In this document: positions 1-6,942 of the stretch, in pieces
Numbering within the stretch: the first letter of the stretch is position 1
Layout of the letters: every line of letters begins with the position of its first letter
Source: Planctomycetota bacterium
GTDB lineage: Bacteria > Planctomycetota > UBA1135
Direction: 5' to 3'
Length of the DNA: 9,444 nt
Assembly: GCA_027021325.1 (NCBI GenBank)
Contig: JALUUN010000375.1
Location: 1-9,444, forward strand
Made by a program: the position numbers and the translations under genes
Notes under the pieces: generated by a model
What the model saw: only the letters and a program-made list of their open reading frames with translations
The model's database searches: none
Told to the model about the DNA's origin: nothing

Positions 1-2162
1 CGGAGGCGCGGACCGATCTCTACGCCCTGGGAGCCACTCTCCTGGAGCTCCTCGTCCTTGCCAACCCGTTCCGGGGCCGCGACGAGGAAGAGACCCGGCG
101 ACGCATCCTGGCCGGGACGCCGCCGCCGCGCCGGCTCTTCCCGGGCCTGGACCGCTCCACGGACCGCCTGCTGCGCTGGCTCCTGCAACCCGAGGCCCGG
201 CACCGGCCGCGGGAAGCGGCACAGGTCGCTGACGCCCTGGAGACCGCGCTCCGGGGCGGAACCCCGCGGGTGCCCCTGCCGGGCCCGGTCTGGCGCCTGC
301 GCCGGGCCGCCGGCCGGCATCCCGCGGCCGCCCTGGGCCTCGGGGTGCTCCTGGCCCTGCCGCCGGCGGGGATCCTCCTGCAGCGGGCCGGCGCCCGCCA
401 GGAGCAGGAGCTCAGCGAGGAGCTGGCGGCCGGCCAGGAAGCCCTGGCCTCCCTCCTGAAGCGGCTGGTCCAGCTCATCCGGATGGGGGACCCGACCGAG
501 GGCGAGCTCCGGCTCCTGCCGCCGGCGGAGGACCTGCGCCGCCAGGTCGAGGCCCTGCGCCGGGACCTGGCCGGCCATCCGGAACCGTACCTGGATCTCC
601 TGGACCCCCTGGCCGAGGTCAGCCTCCATGCCGAGCGGCCCGAGGAGGCTCTCGCCTACGCCGAAGAGGGGCTGGCCCTCGCCCGGGAACTCCTCGGGGA
701 GACCGCGACGCCGGTCTTCCGCTTTCGCCTTCTGCGCGGCGGTGCCCTCTTCGAGCTCGGCCGCCTCGAGGACTGCGACGCCGAGCTCCAGATCCTGGAG
801 GAACAGGTACCGGAGGCGCTCGGGGAACGGGGCGGCTTCCACGCCCGGGTCCTGAACGGCCGTGCTGCCCTGGAGATCCTGCGCGGCGATTACGAGCGTG
901 CCGAGCACGCCGCCGCGCGGGCGGTCGAGACCTTCCGCCGGATCCCCGAGGCACCAGGGGATCTGAGCCTCGCCCTGGAGCACCTGGCCCAGGCGCGCCG
1001 GCTCCAGGAGGATCCAGCCGGGGCGGCGGAGATCTACCGCGAGGCCCTGGACCTCCTGGAAGAGCGCTCCGGCCTGGACCACCCGCGGGTTCTGGGACTC
1101 CGGAACAACCTCGCCGAATCCCTGGCCTTCGCCGGCCGCTACGAGGAGGCCCTGGAGATCCTGGAGGAGACCGAGGACGGGATCCGCCGCACCCTCGGAG
1201 ACGACAGCCTGCAGCTCATCAGCCTGCACTCGAACCGTGCGGGGATCTACCGCAGCCTGGGCCGTTTCGAGGACGCCCTGGCCGAGCTCCACGAGGCCGG
1301 CCGCCTGATCGAGGAGCGCCTCCCCGAGGGCCATTTCCGCCTGGGTTCCCACCGCGTGCAGGAGGCCCTGATCCTGCGCCTCCTGAGCCGGCCCGAAGAG
1401 GCCCGCTCGGCCCTCGAGGAGGGCCTCGCCCTGCTCCAGGAGGCGGTCGGGGAGGAGCATGTCGAGGTGGGCGTGGCGCTCCTCGCCGCCGGCGAACAGG
1501 CTCTCGAGGCCTACGACTTCGAGGACGCCGCGATCCTCGGCCAGGAGGCCTTGCGCATCCTCGAGGACACCGTCGGCCCGGGGCACTCCTCCACCGCGCG
1601 CTGTCGCATCCTCCTCGGCGTCCAGGCCGCGGCCGAGGGCCGGCTGGAGGAGGCGCGGGCGTACCTGGACACAGCCCGGGAACACCTGGTGGCCCGCTTC
1701 GGCGAGGACGACCTGCGTGTCGTGAACGTGGATCTCCGGCGTGCCGCCATCGACAGTCTGGCCCAGCCGGCGCGTACCCTGGAGATCCTGAGCTCCCTGC
1801 GCCGGCGCATCGAGGCCCGGGAGGACATCGCGCCCCAGCTCCGCGCCTCGGTCGTCCTGCAGCATGGCTCGGCCCTGTACATGAACCGCCGCTTCGAGGA
1901 GGCGCTCGCAGCCTGCCGGGAAGTGGAGGGCATGGCCGTCCTGGAGAAGGAGTGGGACCTCCACAACCGGACCCTCCGGCGCAGCCTGTCGGCCCACTGC
2001 CTGTCGGCCCTGGAGCGCTGGGAGGAGGCGGACGCAGCCTGGGTGGAGTACCTGGACTTTGTCGAGGCGAACTACGGCCCGGAGAGTCCGCAGGGGCGGC
2101 TCGCCGTTTCCCAGTACCAGGACCATCTCGCCCGCCGGCCACTCCGTGGGCCGGAGGAGTGA
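1..2162 (+). CDS. Membrane-anchored Ser/Thr protein kinase with C-terminal TPR domain (5' partial)
   Basis: The gene is open from the left edge (frame of base 3) to TGA at 2160-2162, giving 719 visible codons. The first residues, TDLYALGATLLELL near residues 4-17, match kinase subdomain IX with its invariant Asp. The stretch LLQPEARHRPREAAQVADAL near residues 54-73 matches subdomain XI with its conserved Arg. This is therefore the end of a Hanks-type (PknB-like) kinase; the ATP-binding and catalytic loops lie upstream, outside the window. A hydrophobic helix at about residues 106-127 follows, flanked by Arg on its N side, so the kinase should be cytoplasmic and the rest extracytoplasmic. Residues of about 145-700 are TPR units of roughly 42 residues with G-[DEP]-[DEG]-H/S punctuation (for example GLDHPRV, GEEHVEV, GPGHSST), as in kinesin-light-chain-type TPRs. 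The TPR part probably senses or binds protein partners (inference). A GTG at 270 is internal to the domain series, so it is not taken as the start. The stop lies 7 nt from the convergent gene's stop. Confidence 0.9.
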   Translation, partial: EARTDLYALGATLLELLVLANPFRGRDEEETRRRILAGTPPPRRLFPGLDRSTDRLLRWLLQPEARHRPREAAQVADALETALRGGTPRVPLPGPVWRLRRAAGRHPAAALGLGVLLALPPAGILLQRAGARQEQELSEELAAGQEALASLLKRLVQLIRMGDPTEGELRLLPPAEDLRRQVEALRRDLAGHPEPYLDLLDPLAEVSLHAERPEEALAYAEEGLALARELLGETATPVFRFRLLRGGALFELGRLEDCDAELQILEEQVPEALGERGGFHARVLNGRAALEILRGDYERAEHAAARAVETFRRIPEAPGDLSLALEHLAQARRLQEDPAGAAEIYREALDLLEERSGLDHPRVLGLRNNLAESLAFAGRYEEALEILEETEDGIRRTLGDDSLQLISLHSNRAGIYRSLGRFEDALAELHEAGRLIEERLPEGHFRLGSHRVQEALILRLLSRPEEARSALEEGLALLQEAVGEEHVEVGVALLAAGEQALEAYDFEDAAILGQEALRILEDTVGPGHSSTARCRILLGVQAAAEGRLEEARAYLDTAREHLVARFGEDDLRVVNVDLRRAAIDSLAQPARTLEILSSLRRRIEAREDIAPQLRASVVLQHGSALYMNRRFEEALAACREVEGMAVLEKEWDLHNRTLRRSLSAHCLSALERWEEADAAWVEYLDFVEANYGPESPQGRLAVSQYQDHLARRPLRGPEE

Positions 2163-2169
2163 GGCGGCC

Positions 2170-2481
2170 TCAGCCGCGCCACCAGGGGCCGCGGTGGACC
2201 TCCTGGACGACGCCGTCCCGGACCACGAAGGTCACGAACTCGCTCTCGTCCTGCCAGGGGCCGCCGTAGAGGCCGACGACGAAGGAGCTCCAGGTGAGAT
2301 AGCGCGTGCCGTCGCGAGTCTCCCGCAGCCGCCAGGGCTCGCCCAGCTCCTGGATCAGGCGGCTCTCGGGGGTGGAGCCGGGGAGCAGCCACTCCAGGGC
2401 TTCGGGCACCTCCCTCCCGCCGCGGTCCGCGGCGCAGGACAGACCGGGAAGGAGAAGGAGGAGCGGGAGGGCCAGGCGCAT
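2170..2481 (-). CDS. Small exported (probable lipo-)protein with BamE/SmpA-OmlA-like domain
   Basis: The product is 103 residues, read from ATG 2481-2479 to TGA at 2172-2170. Residues 1-15 form a compact signal peptide (MRLALPLLLLL, then PGLS) followed by Cys16. The lipobox is imperfect, with Gly at -3, Leu at -2 and Ser at -1. A signal peptidase I cut after Ala17 (S-C-A) is the alternative. The mature part reads as one small alpha/beta domain: a Pro-Gly-Ser-Thr-Pro turn and helix ending in LGEPW (residues 35-50), then DGTRYLTWSSF (58-68) and EFVTFVVRDGVVQEV (81-95). This order, with LG-x-P, an aromatic strand and a final F-x-x-DG-V strand, is that of the SmpA/OmlA (BamE) family of outer-membrane lipoproteins; the assignment is by pattern only. 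A GTG two codons upstream is a possible alternative start. No Shine-Dalgarno sequence is visible. It is transcribed opposite to its neighbours, so it is probably a single-gene unit. Confidence 0.72.
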   Translation of the reverse strand: MRLALPLLLLLPGLSCAADRGGREVPEALEWLLPGSTPESRLIQELGEPWRLRETRDGTRYLTWSSFVVGLYGGPWQDESEFVTFVVRDGVVQEVHRGPWWRG

Positions 2482-2768
2482 GGTCACGGTCCGGGACGGC
2501 CTGAGGATAGGCCGGCGGCGAGAGCAGGGTCCAGGCCCGCTCCTGCCTCCCGGATCCCGGTTCCCCTTCCCCAGAACCGCTCCCCAGGGCCGGCGGCAGG
2601 GGGAGGCTCCGGCGCAGAGCCCGGGGTCCACGGGACTTGGGGAGGCGCCCACGGCCCGGGGAGGCGACCCGCATCCCGGCCCGTCCCGGGGTAGAGTTGA
2701 GGGAGCCGTCCCCTCACGAAGGGCTTCGTGGGCCGTAGGCCCCGGGGCCCTGCCGTGCCCGTGCCCCC
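2482..2768. promoter_or_regulatory. Divergent intergenic region between the small exported protein and the TPR-ExbBD cluster
   Basis: These 287 bases hold no convincing gene, although some shadow frames cross them because stop codons are rare at this G+C. Both flanking genes point away, so promoters for each must start here or inside the neighbours. Leftward, TGGACC (minus strand, 2533-2528) and TATCCT (2509-2504) are separated by 18 nt and lie 22 nt before the ATG. This is a weak sigma-70-like pair, 4/6 matches each. Rightward, TAGAGT at 2692-2697 could be a -10 element, but I see no matching -35. The clearest structure is the inverted repeat at 2715-2730, listed separately. These promoter calls are tentative. 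Confidence 0.35.
2715..2730. repeat. 16-nt inverted repeat upstream of the TPR-ExbBD cluster
   Basis: CACGAAG, a two-base centre GG, then CTTCGTG form a perfect 7-bp inverted repeat that ends 38 nt before the ATG at 2769. As RNA it would fold as a short hairpin with a GGGC loop and one extra G-U and one C-G pair at the base. The two A-A/T-T steps stand out in G/C-rich surroundings, where chance palindromes are usually all G/C. It could be an operator for a dimeric regulator or a leader hairpin. No T-tract follows, so it does not look like an intrinsic terminator. Confidence 0.5.
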
Positions 2769-5700
2769 ATGATCCTCCTCGCACGACTCCTGCCTCTGCT
2801 CCTCGGGTTGCTTCCGGTCCTCCAGGACCCCGCCGACGAGCAGTACCAGTTCCTGGCCGGGCTCTACGACAAGGGCCTGCACGAGCTCGTCGTGCGCGAG
2901 GGCACCTCCTTCCTGGAGAAGCATCCCAGGCACGGGCGCGCCGATCTCGCCCGCTACCGGGTCGCCGGCTCCCTCTATGAACTCGGCCGCCTGGAGGAGG
3001 CCGCCGCCCACTACCGCCTCCTGGCCGCACGGGAGGGTTTCGAGTTCCGGCCGGAGTCGGCCCTGAGGCTGGGGCAGTGCGCCCTCTCCCTGGGCCGTCT
3101 GGAGGAGGCTGCCTCGGCCTTCGAGCAGGTGCGCTCCGAGGAGGCTGCCTACCTCCACCTGCCGGCCGCCTTCCTGCTCGCCGAGACCCGCTTCCGTCAG
3201 GAGCGCTTTTCCGAGGCGGCGCCCCTCTACGAGGAGGTTCTTGCGGCCGAGGACAACGAAACCTGGGCGCGGGACGCTCTCTACGGCCTGACCTGGTGCC
3301 GCTTCCGCCTGGGCGAGGAGGAGGAGTGCCTGCGCCTGGCGGCCCGCTTCGAGGAGCGCCACGCCGGCGACCCCCTGGTCCAGGAGATCCGCTTCCTGCG
3401 TGGCGAGGCGCTCCTGGAACTGGACCGGCCCGAGGAGGCGCGCGCGGCCTACCTGAGTGTCCAAGGCGGGCCCTTCGCCGACGCCGCCCTGCGCGGCGCC
3501 GCCTTCGCCACCAGCCGGCTCGCCCGGCCCGCCGAGGCCGCCGCCCTTTTCGGGCGCCTCGCCGCGGAGTTCCCCGAGTCGGGTTTCCGGGCCGAGGCGC
3601 GTCTGCAGCAGGGGATCCACCTCCTCCAGGCCGGGGAGGCCCGGGCTGCTGTCGAGGTTCTGAACCGGCCGGAGACCGGGGCCACGCCGGAGGTCCTCTA
3701 CTGGCGGGGCCGGGCCTGGCTCGCCGCCGGCGAGGCCGGGACCGCCCTGCAGACCCTCGAGGCTGCCTGGGAGGAGGCGCGGGATCCCGGACTCCGTGCC
3801 CGCCTGGCGACGGCCCGCGGCGACGCTCTCTTCCAGCTCGGACGCCTCGAGGAGGCCGCTCTTGCCTACGACGCCGCCGGCTCGGACTACGCCCTGCAGG
3901 CCGCCGCCGTGGCCAGCCTGAATGCCGGCCGGCCGGAGGAGGCGGAGCGCGTCGCCCGCCGGCTCCTGGAGACCCATCCCGACAGCCCCTACCGCGAGGT
4001 CGCCCTGCTCGCCCTGGGTGAGGCGCTCCTGGCCCGGGAGCGGCCGGCGGAGGCCCGGACCGCCTTCGAGGAGGTGGCGGCCACGACCGGCGATCCGGGC
4101 CGGCGCAGCCGGGCGCGATCGCGCATCGCCTGGTGCCGGTACCTCGCGGGCGAGACCGAAGTGGCGGCCCGGGCCTTCGCGGAGCTGCTCCAGGAGCAGC
4201 CCGAGGCGGCGGAGGCCGAGGAGGCGGCCTGGATGGCGGGCCGCGCCTGGCTCGACGCGGGCCGGACGGAGGAGGCGCGTTCCGCCTGGCGCGCCTACCT
4301 CGCCGCCTGGCCGGAGGGGCCGCACCGTCCCCGGGTCCTCCTGGCCCTGGGGCGGCTGGAGGGCGGCGAGGCCGGGCGGGCGCTCCTCGTCGAACTCGCC
4401 CGGAAGTGGGGCGGAGATCCCCTGGCGCCCGAAGCGCTCTTCGAGGCCGCCGACGCCGCTTGCAAGGCCGGTGCCCACGCCGAGGCGCGGAGGCTCTGGC
4501 AGCAGCTCCTGGAACGTTATCCGGCCTCGGAGCGGGTCGAGGACAGCCTCTACGGACTGGCCTGGTGTCACTTCGAGACCGGCGAGTCCGGCCCCGCCCT
4601 GGTCTGGCTGGACCGCCTGGAGCCGCGCCTGGTCCCCGAGGAGGGGCCGTCGCCGCGGCCGGAACTCCTGCTCTCGGTGCGCGAGCTCCGGGTCTGGTCG
4701 GAGAAGGCCCTCGGGCACCCCGACCGCGCCCGGGCGGCCTTCGAGTCCTTCGCCGCTCTATGCCGGGACCCCGAACGCCTCGGCGCCGCCGCGCGGGTGA
4801 CCGCTTCGGCCCTCCAGGAGGCCGGACGCGGCGAGGAGGCCGTCCTTCTCCTGGCCGGAGTCCGCGACCGGCTGACCGACCCGGACGCGGCGGCGGCCGC
4901 CCTCCTGGAGGAGGCCTGGGCCCTCCTGGAACTCGGTCGCGGCGGCGAGGGCGAGGCCCGCCTCGCGGCGATCCGGCGCCTGACCGGGGCGCGGCCGGAG
5001 AACGCCGAACTGGCCTTCTTCCTCGGCGAGGCCCGCTTCGAGGCCGGCGAGGACGAGGCCGCCCGCGCCCTCTATCGCCAGGCGCTGGAGCCGGACCCGA
5101 ATCCGGTCCGCTCTCGTGCCCTCTACAAGCTCGGCTTCGCGGCCCTGCGCCAGGACGATCTGGAGGCGGCAGCCGCCGCCTTCGCCGAGATCGTCGAGCG
5201 CTATCCCGAGGACGAACTCTGGGGCGAGAGCCTGTTCCTGGAGGGCGAGGCCCGCTTCCGCATGGGAGACCACGCCGGCGCGGCCGAGCGCTTCTCCCGC
5301 CTGCGGGAGGCGGTGCCGGAGCACGAGGTCCTGCCCAAGGCGCTGTTCCGGGAGGGCCTGGCCCGGGCGCAGCTCGGCCAGTGGGAGGAGGCCGAGCGTC
5401 TGCTCTCGGAACTCCTGCGGCGCGAGCCGGAGTTCCCGAACCGCGCCGAGGCCGAGCTCTGGCGCGGCCGCGCTCTCGCCGCCCTGGGGAACCCGCGGGC
5501 GGCACGGGCCGCCTTCGAGGCGGTCCTCGCCCGGGACCAGGGGGTGCTCTCGGCGCGTGCCCGCCTCGGTCTGGGTCTTCTCCACTGGGAGGCCGGCGAG
5601 ATGGACGCGGCCCTCTCCGAGTTCCTCAAGGTCGCGGTCCTCTACGGCCACGACGAGGAGGTGGCCGAGGGCCTGTACCGGGCCGGCCTTTGTCTGGAGC

Positions 5701-5813
5701 GCCTCGGCGATCCCGATCGTGCCCGGGCCCGCTACGAGGAGATTCTCGAGCGCTTCCCCGGGACCGCCCACGCCGGTCCGGCCCGCGAACGACTCGATGC
5801 CCTCGGCGGCTGA
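2769..5813 (+). CDS. Large exported tetratricopeptide-repeat protein (1014 aa)
   Basis: The product opens with a signal peptide or membrane anchor at residues 1-18 (MILLARLLPLLLGLLPVLQ), then the start of the mature chain at about Asp20. Almost everything from about residue 55 to the end is a continuous array of TPR units of about 35-37 residues, at least twenty by eye. Typical units are GSLYELGRLEEAAAHYRLL and, at the C end, GDPDRARARYEEILERFPGT. The latter is the TPR_6-like form seen in periplasmic CpoB/YbgF and BamD. Three units carry a Trp-Cys pair (176-177, 455-456, 599-600). No catalytic motif is visible, so a scaffold or peptidoglycan/outer-membrane adaptor role is inferred. The start is fixed by an in-frame TAG at 2736-2738 and no other start between it and ATG 2769. 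No Shine-Dalgarno sequence precedes it, only a C-rich run. It is the first gene of a tight cluster, 10 nt before the ExbB-family gene. That position suggests partnership with the motor, much as cpoB lies beside tol genes. Confidence 0.9.
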   Translation: MILLARLLPLLLGLLPVLQDPADEQYQFLAGLYDKGLHELVVREGTSFLEKHPRHGRADLARYRVAGSLYELGRLEEAAAHYRLLAAREGFEFRPESALRLGQCALSLGRLEEAASAFEQVRSEEAAYLHLPAAFLLAETRFRQERFSEAAPLYEEVLAAEDNETWARDALYGLTWCRFRLGEEEECLRLAARFEERHAGDPLVQEIRFLRGEALLELDRPEEARAAYLSVQGGPFADAALRGAAFATSRLARPAEAAALFGRLAAEFPESGFRAEARLQQGIHLLQAGEARAAVEVLNRPETGATPEVLYWRGRAWLAAGEAGTALQTLEAAWEEARDPGLRARLATARGDALFQLGRLEEAALAYDAAGSDYALQAAAVASLNAGRPEEAERVARRLLETHPDSPYREVALLALGEALLARERPAEARTAFEEVAATTGDPGRRSRARSRIAWCRYLAGETEVAARAFAELLQEQPEAAEAEEAAWMAGRAWLDAGRTEEARSAWRAYLAAWPEGPHRPRVLLALGRLEGGEAGRALLVELARKWGGDPLAPEALFEAADAACKAGAHAEARRLWQQLLERYPASERVEDSLYGLAWCHFETGESGPALVWLDRLEPRLVPEEGPSPRPELLLSVRELRVWSEKALGHPDRARAAFESFAALCRDPERLGAAARVTASALQEAGRGEEAVLLLAGVRDRLTDPDAAAAALLEEAWALLELGRGGEGEARLAAIRRLTGARPENAELAFFLGEARFEAGEDEAARALYRQALEPDPNPVRSRALYKLGFAALRQDDLEAAAAAFAEIVERYPEDELWGESLFLEGEARFRMGDHAGAAERFSRLREAVPEHEVLPKALFREGLARAQLGQWEEAERLLSELLRREPEFPNRAEAELWRGRALAALGNPRAARAAFEAVLARDQGVLSARARLGLGLLHWEAGEMDAALSEFLKVAVLYGHDEEVAEGLYRAGLCLERLGDPDRARARYEEILERFPGTAHAGPARERLDALGG

Positions 5814-5815
5814 GG
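5812..5815 (+). promoter_or_regulatory. Ribosome binding site for the TolQ/ExbB-family gene
   Basis: GAGG overlaps the TGA of the TPR gene and lies 8 nt before ATG 5824. It favours this start over the in-frame ATG at 5797, which has no purine-rich site upstream and would overlap the TPR gene. Its position on the upstream stop codon suggests translational coupling. Confidence 0.5.
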
Positions 5816-5823
5816 CTACCCCC

Positions 5824-6516
5824 ATGGCCATCCCCATCCCCACCCTCTTCCCCCATCCGCTGCTGCAGGAAGCGGCCGAGCCCGGCCGGCTCCAGAGCCT
5901 CTTCGACATGCTCCTGGACGGCGGCCCGGTCATGGTGCCCCTGGCGCTCTGCTCGGTCGTCTCCCTGGCCTACGTGGTCGAGCGCTTCCTGCGCCTGACC
6001 GGGGCGGTCCTCGGGACCCGCTCTTTCGGCCGTCAGGTCCTGCGGACCGTGGACGAGGACGGCATCGCCGCCGGCCTCGAACTCTGCCGGCGGCGCGATA
6101 CCCCCCTGGCGCGCATCCTGGCGACCCACTTGCGGCACTGGGGCGCTCCCTTCCTGGAACTGGAGAAGGCCGTGGAGGACGCCGGTGAGCGCGAACTGCA
6201 GCGCATCTCCGCCAACCTCCGGCCCCTGGTCGTGGTCGGCAACATCGCCCCGCTCCTCGGCCTTCTGGGCACCGTCTGGGGCATGATCCAGGCCTTCGGA
6301 ACCATCGCCACGGGCGACGGCCTCGGCCGGCCGGAGATGCTTGCCGAGGGGATCAGCCAGGCCTTGATCACGACCGCCGCCGGCCTCGCCATCGCCATCC
6401 CGACCCAGGCCTTCTACTTCCACTTCCGGAGCCGCATCGACCGCTTCGCCCGCCTCGCGGAGGAGCTGCACGTGGAACTCGTGGAGCGGCGGCTGGGACG
6501 GCAGGAGGCGTCGTGA
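5824..6516 (+). CDS. MotA/TolQ/ExbB proton channel family protein
   Basis: This is an inner-membrane channel subunit that, with the ExbD/TolR partner, uses the proton gradient to drive a periplasm-spanning transducer. The 230-residue length is normal for the family. Three transmembrane helices fit the ExbB/TolQ plan: about 35-53, 133-157 and 176-200. A cytoplasmic loop of about 80 residues separates the first two. The family core is clear: NIAPLLGLLGTVWGMIQAF at 140-158, and GISQALITTAAGLAIAIP at 176-193. Thr150 and Thr183/184 sit where ExbB/TolQ have their conserved pore threonines. Conserved Gly residues close the helices. The sequence does not let me choose between ExbB and TolQ, so no symbol is given. 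Its TGA overlaps the GTG of the next gene by 4 nt, which fits coupled synthesis of a fixed-ratio complex. The N-terminal stretch before helix 1 is hydrophobic-poor and Pro-rich and may be amphipathic. Confidence 0.95.
   Translation: MAIPIPTLFPHPLLQEAAEPGRLQSLFDMLLDGGPVMVPLALCSVVSLAYVVERFLRLTGAVLGTRSFGRQVLRTVDEDGIAAGLELCRRRDTPLARILATHLRHWGAPFLELEKAVEDAGERELQRISANLRPLVVVGNIAPLLGLLGTVWGMIQAFGTIATGDGLGRPEMLAEGISQALITTAAGLAIAIPTQAFYFHFRSRIDRFARLAEELHVELVERRLGRQEAS
6503..6508 (+). promoter_or_regulatory. Shine-Dalgarno site for the ExbD/TolR-family gene
   Basis: AGGAGG is a full-consensus site 4 nt before GTG 6513. It lies inside the end of the ExbB-family gene. It supports the GTG start over the internal ATG at 6549, whose own AGGAGG (6541-6546) is only 2 nt away. 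Confidence 0.65.
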
Positions 6517-6929
6517 ACCTGCGCACTCCGGACCCGGCCCAGGAGGACATGGGCCTGAACCTCACGCCGATGATCGACGTGGTGTTCCTGCTCCTGATCT
6601 TCTTCATGCTGGCGACCACCTTCCTCGACCCGGAGCGGGCCGTGGAGCTGGACCTGCCGCCGACGGAGCACGCCGGCGAGGAGCCGGTGGCCACCGACGA
6701 GATCGTGGTCAACGTCCTCGAGGACGGGAGCCTGCTTCTGCACGGCCAGGCGGTGAGTCCCGAGGAGCTTCTGCGTTCCCTCAAGCAGGCGGCGGCGCGC
6801 AACGCGCAGACTGCGGTCACCATCCGCGGCGACCGCGGCGTCGCCTATGAGCACGTCGTCCAGGTCCTCGACCTCTGCCACGCCGCCGGCCTGAGCAACC
6901 TGGGCCTCGCCACGGTGGAGGGCGGCTGA
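6513..6929 (+). CDS. ExbD/TolR family biopolymer transport protein
   Basis: This is the second subunit of the proton-driven motor: a single-pass inner-membrane protein with a periplasmic domain. At 138 residues it has the usual family length. After a 15-residue cytoplasmic tail comes the diagnostic NLTPMIDVVFLLLIFFM at 16-32. Asp22 is the position of the protonatable Asp in ExbD (D25) and TolR (D23), so the motor should be functional. Residues 40-138 form the periplasmic domain: EIVVNVLEDGSLLLHGQAVS, a helix with EELLRSLKQAA, AVTIRGDRGVAYEHVVQVLD and a final NLGLATV strand. This is the normal ExbD/TolR order. The GTG start overlaps the upstream TGA (GTGA) and has an AGGAGG site. The next gene starts 13 nt after the stop. 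ExbD and TolR cannot be separated on sequence alone. The neighbouring TPR and TolB-like genes make a Tol-like role slightly more attractive. Confidence 0.95.
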   Translation: MNLRTPDPAQEDMGLNLTPMIDVVFLLLIFFMLATTFLDPERAVELDLPPTEHAGEEPVATDEIVVNVLEDGSLLLHGQAVSPEELLRSLKQAAARNAQTAVTIRGDRGVAYEHVVQVLDLCHAAGLSNLGLATVEGG

Positions 6930-6933
6930 TCCC

Positions 6934-6938
6934 GGAGG
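6934..6938 (+). promoter_or_regulatory. Shine-Dalgarno site for the propeller-transducer gene
   Basis: GGAGG lies 4 nt before GTG 6943, the same short spacing as at the ExbD-family gene. It decides the start, because the hydrophobic anchor begins only seven codons later. Confidence 0.6.
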
Positions 6939-6942
6939 CGCC

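Noticed and set aside
270..272. GTG as the start of the kinase/TPR gene
   Set aside because: The same frame is open upstream to the window edge and encodes kinase subdomains IX to XI, so this codon is internal.
2164..2177. GCGGC-CTCA-GCCGC hairpin at the facing stop codons, considered as a bidirectional terminator
   Set aside because: The stem is only 5 bp, with no T-tract on either side, and such short G/C hairpins are common here.
2059..2694. Plus-strand frames covering the convergent region (also 2306-2980)
   Set aside because: They have no domain or export signal, and they conflict with the kinase end and the small exported protein, which do.
2738..2749. Perfect 12-bp palindrome GGCCCCGGGGCC
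   Set aside because: All-G/C palindromes of this size are expected often at this base composition, and there is no supporting context.
2484..4718. A second long minus-strand frame (744 codons)
   Set aside because: It is antisense to the TPR gene, with regular Leu/Glu/Gly text that mirrors the TPR codon pattern. It has no recognisable domain.
2170..5505. A 1111-codon open frame on the minus strand across the TPR gene
   Set aside because: Only its last 103 codons (2481-2170) look like protein. The rest is Arg/Pro/Gly-rich antisense reading of a high-G+C gene whose plus strand has a signal peptide and clear TPRs.
5797..5799. Upstream in-frame ATG as the start of the ExbB-family gene
   Set aside because: It would overlap the TPR gene by 17 nt and has no ribosome binding site. 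ATG 5824 has GAGG at 8 nt.
4133..5998. Plus-strand frame of 621 codons overlapping the TPR and ExbB-family genes
   Set aside because: It is an Arg/Gly/Pro-rich out-of-frame shadow that crosses two well-supported genes.
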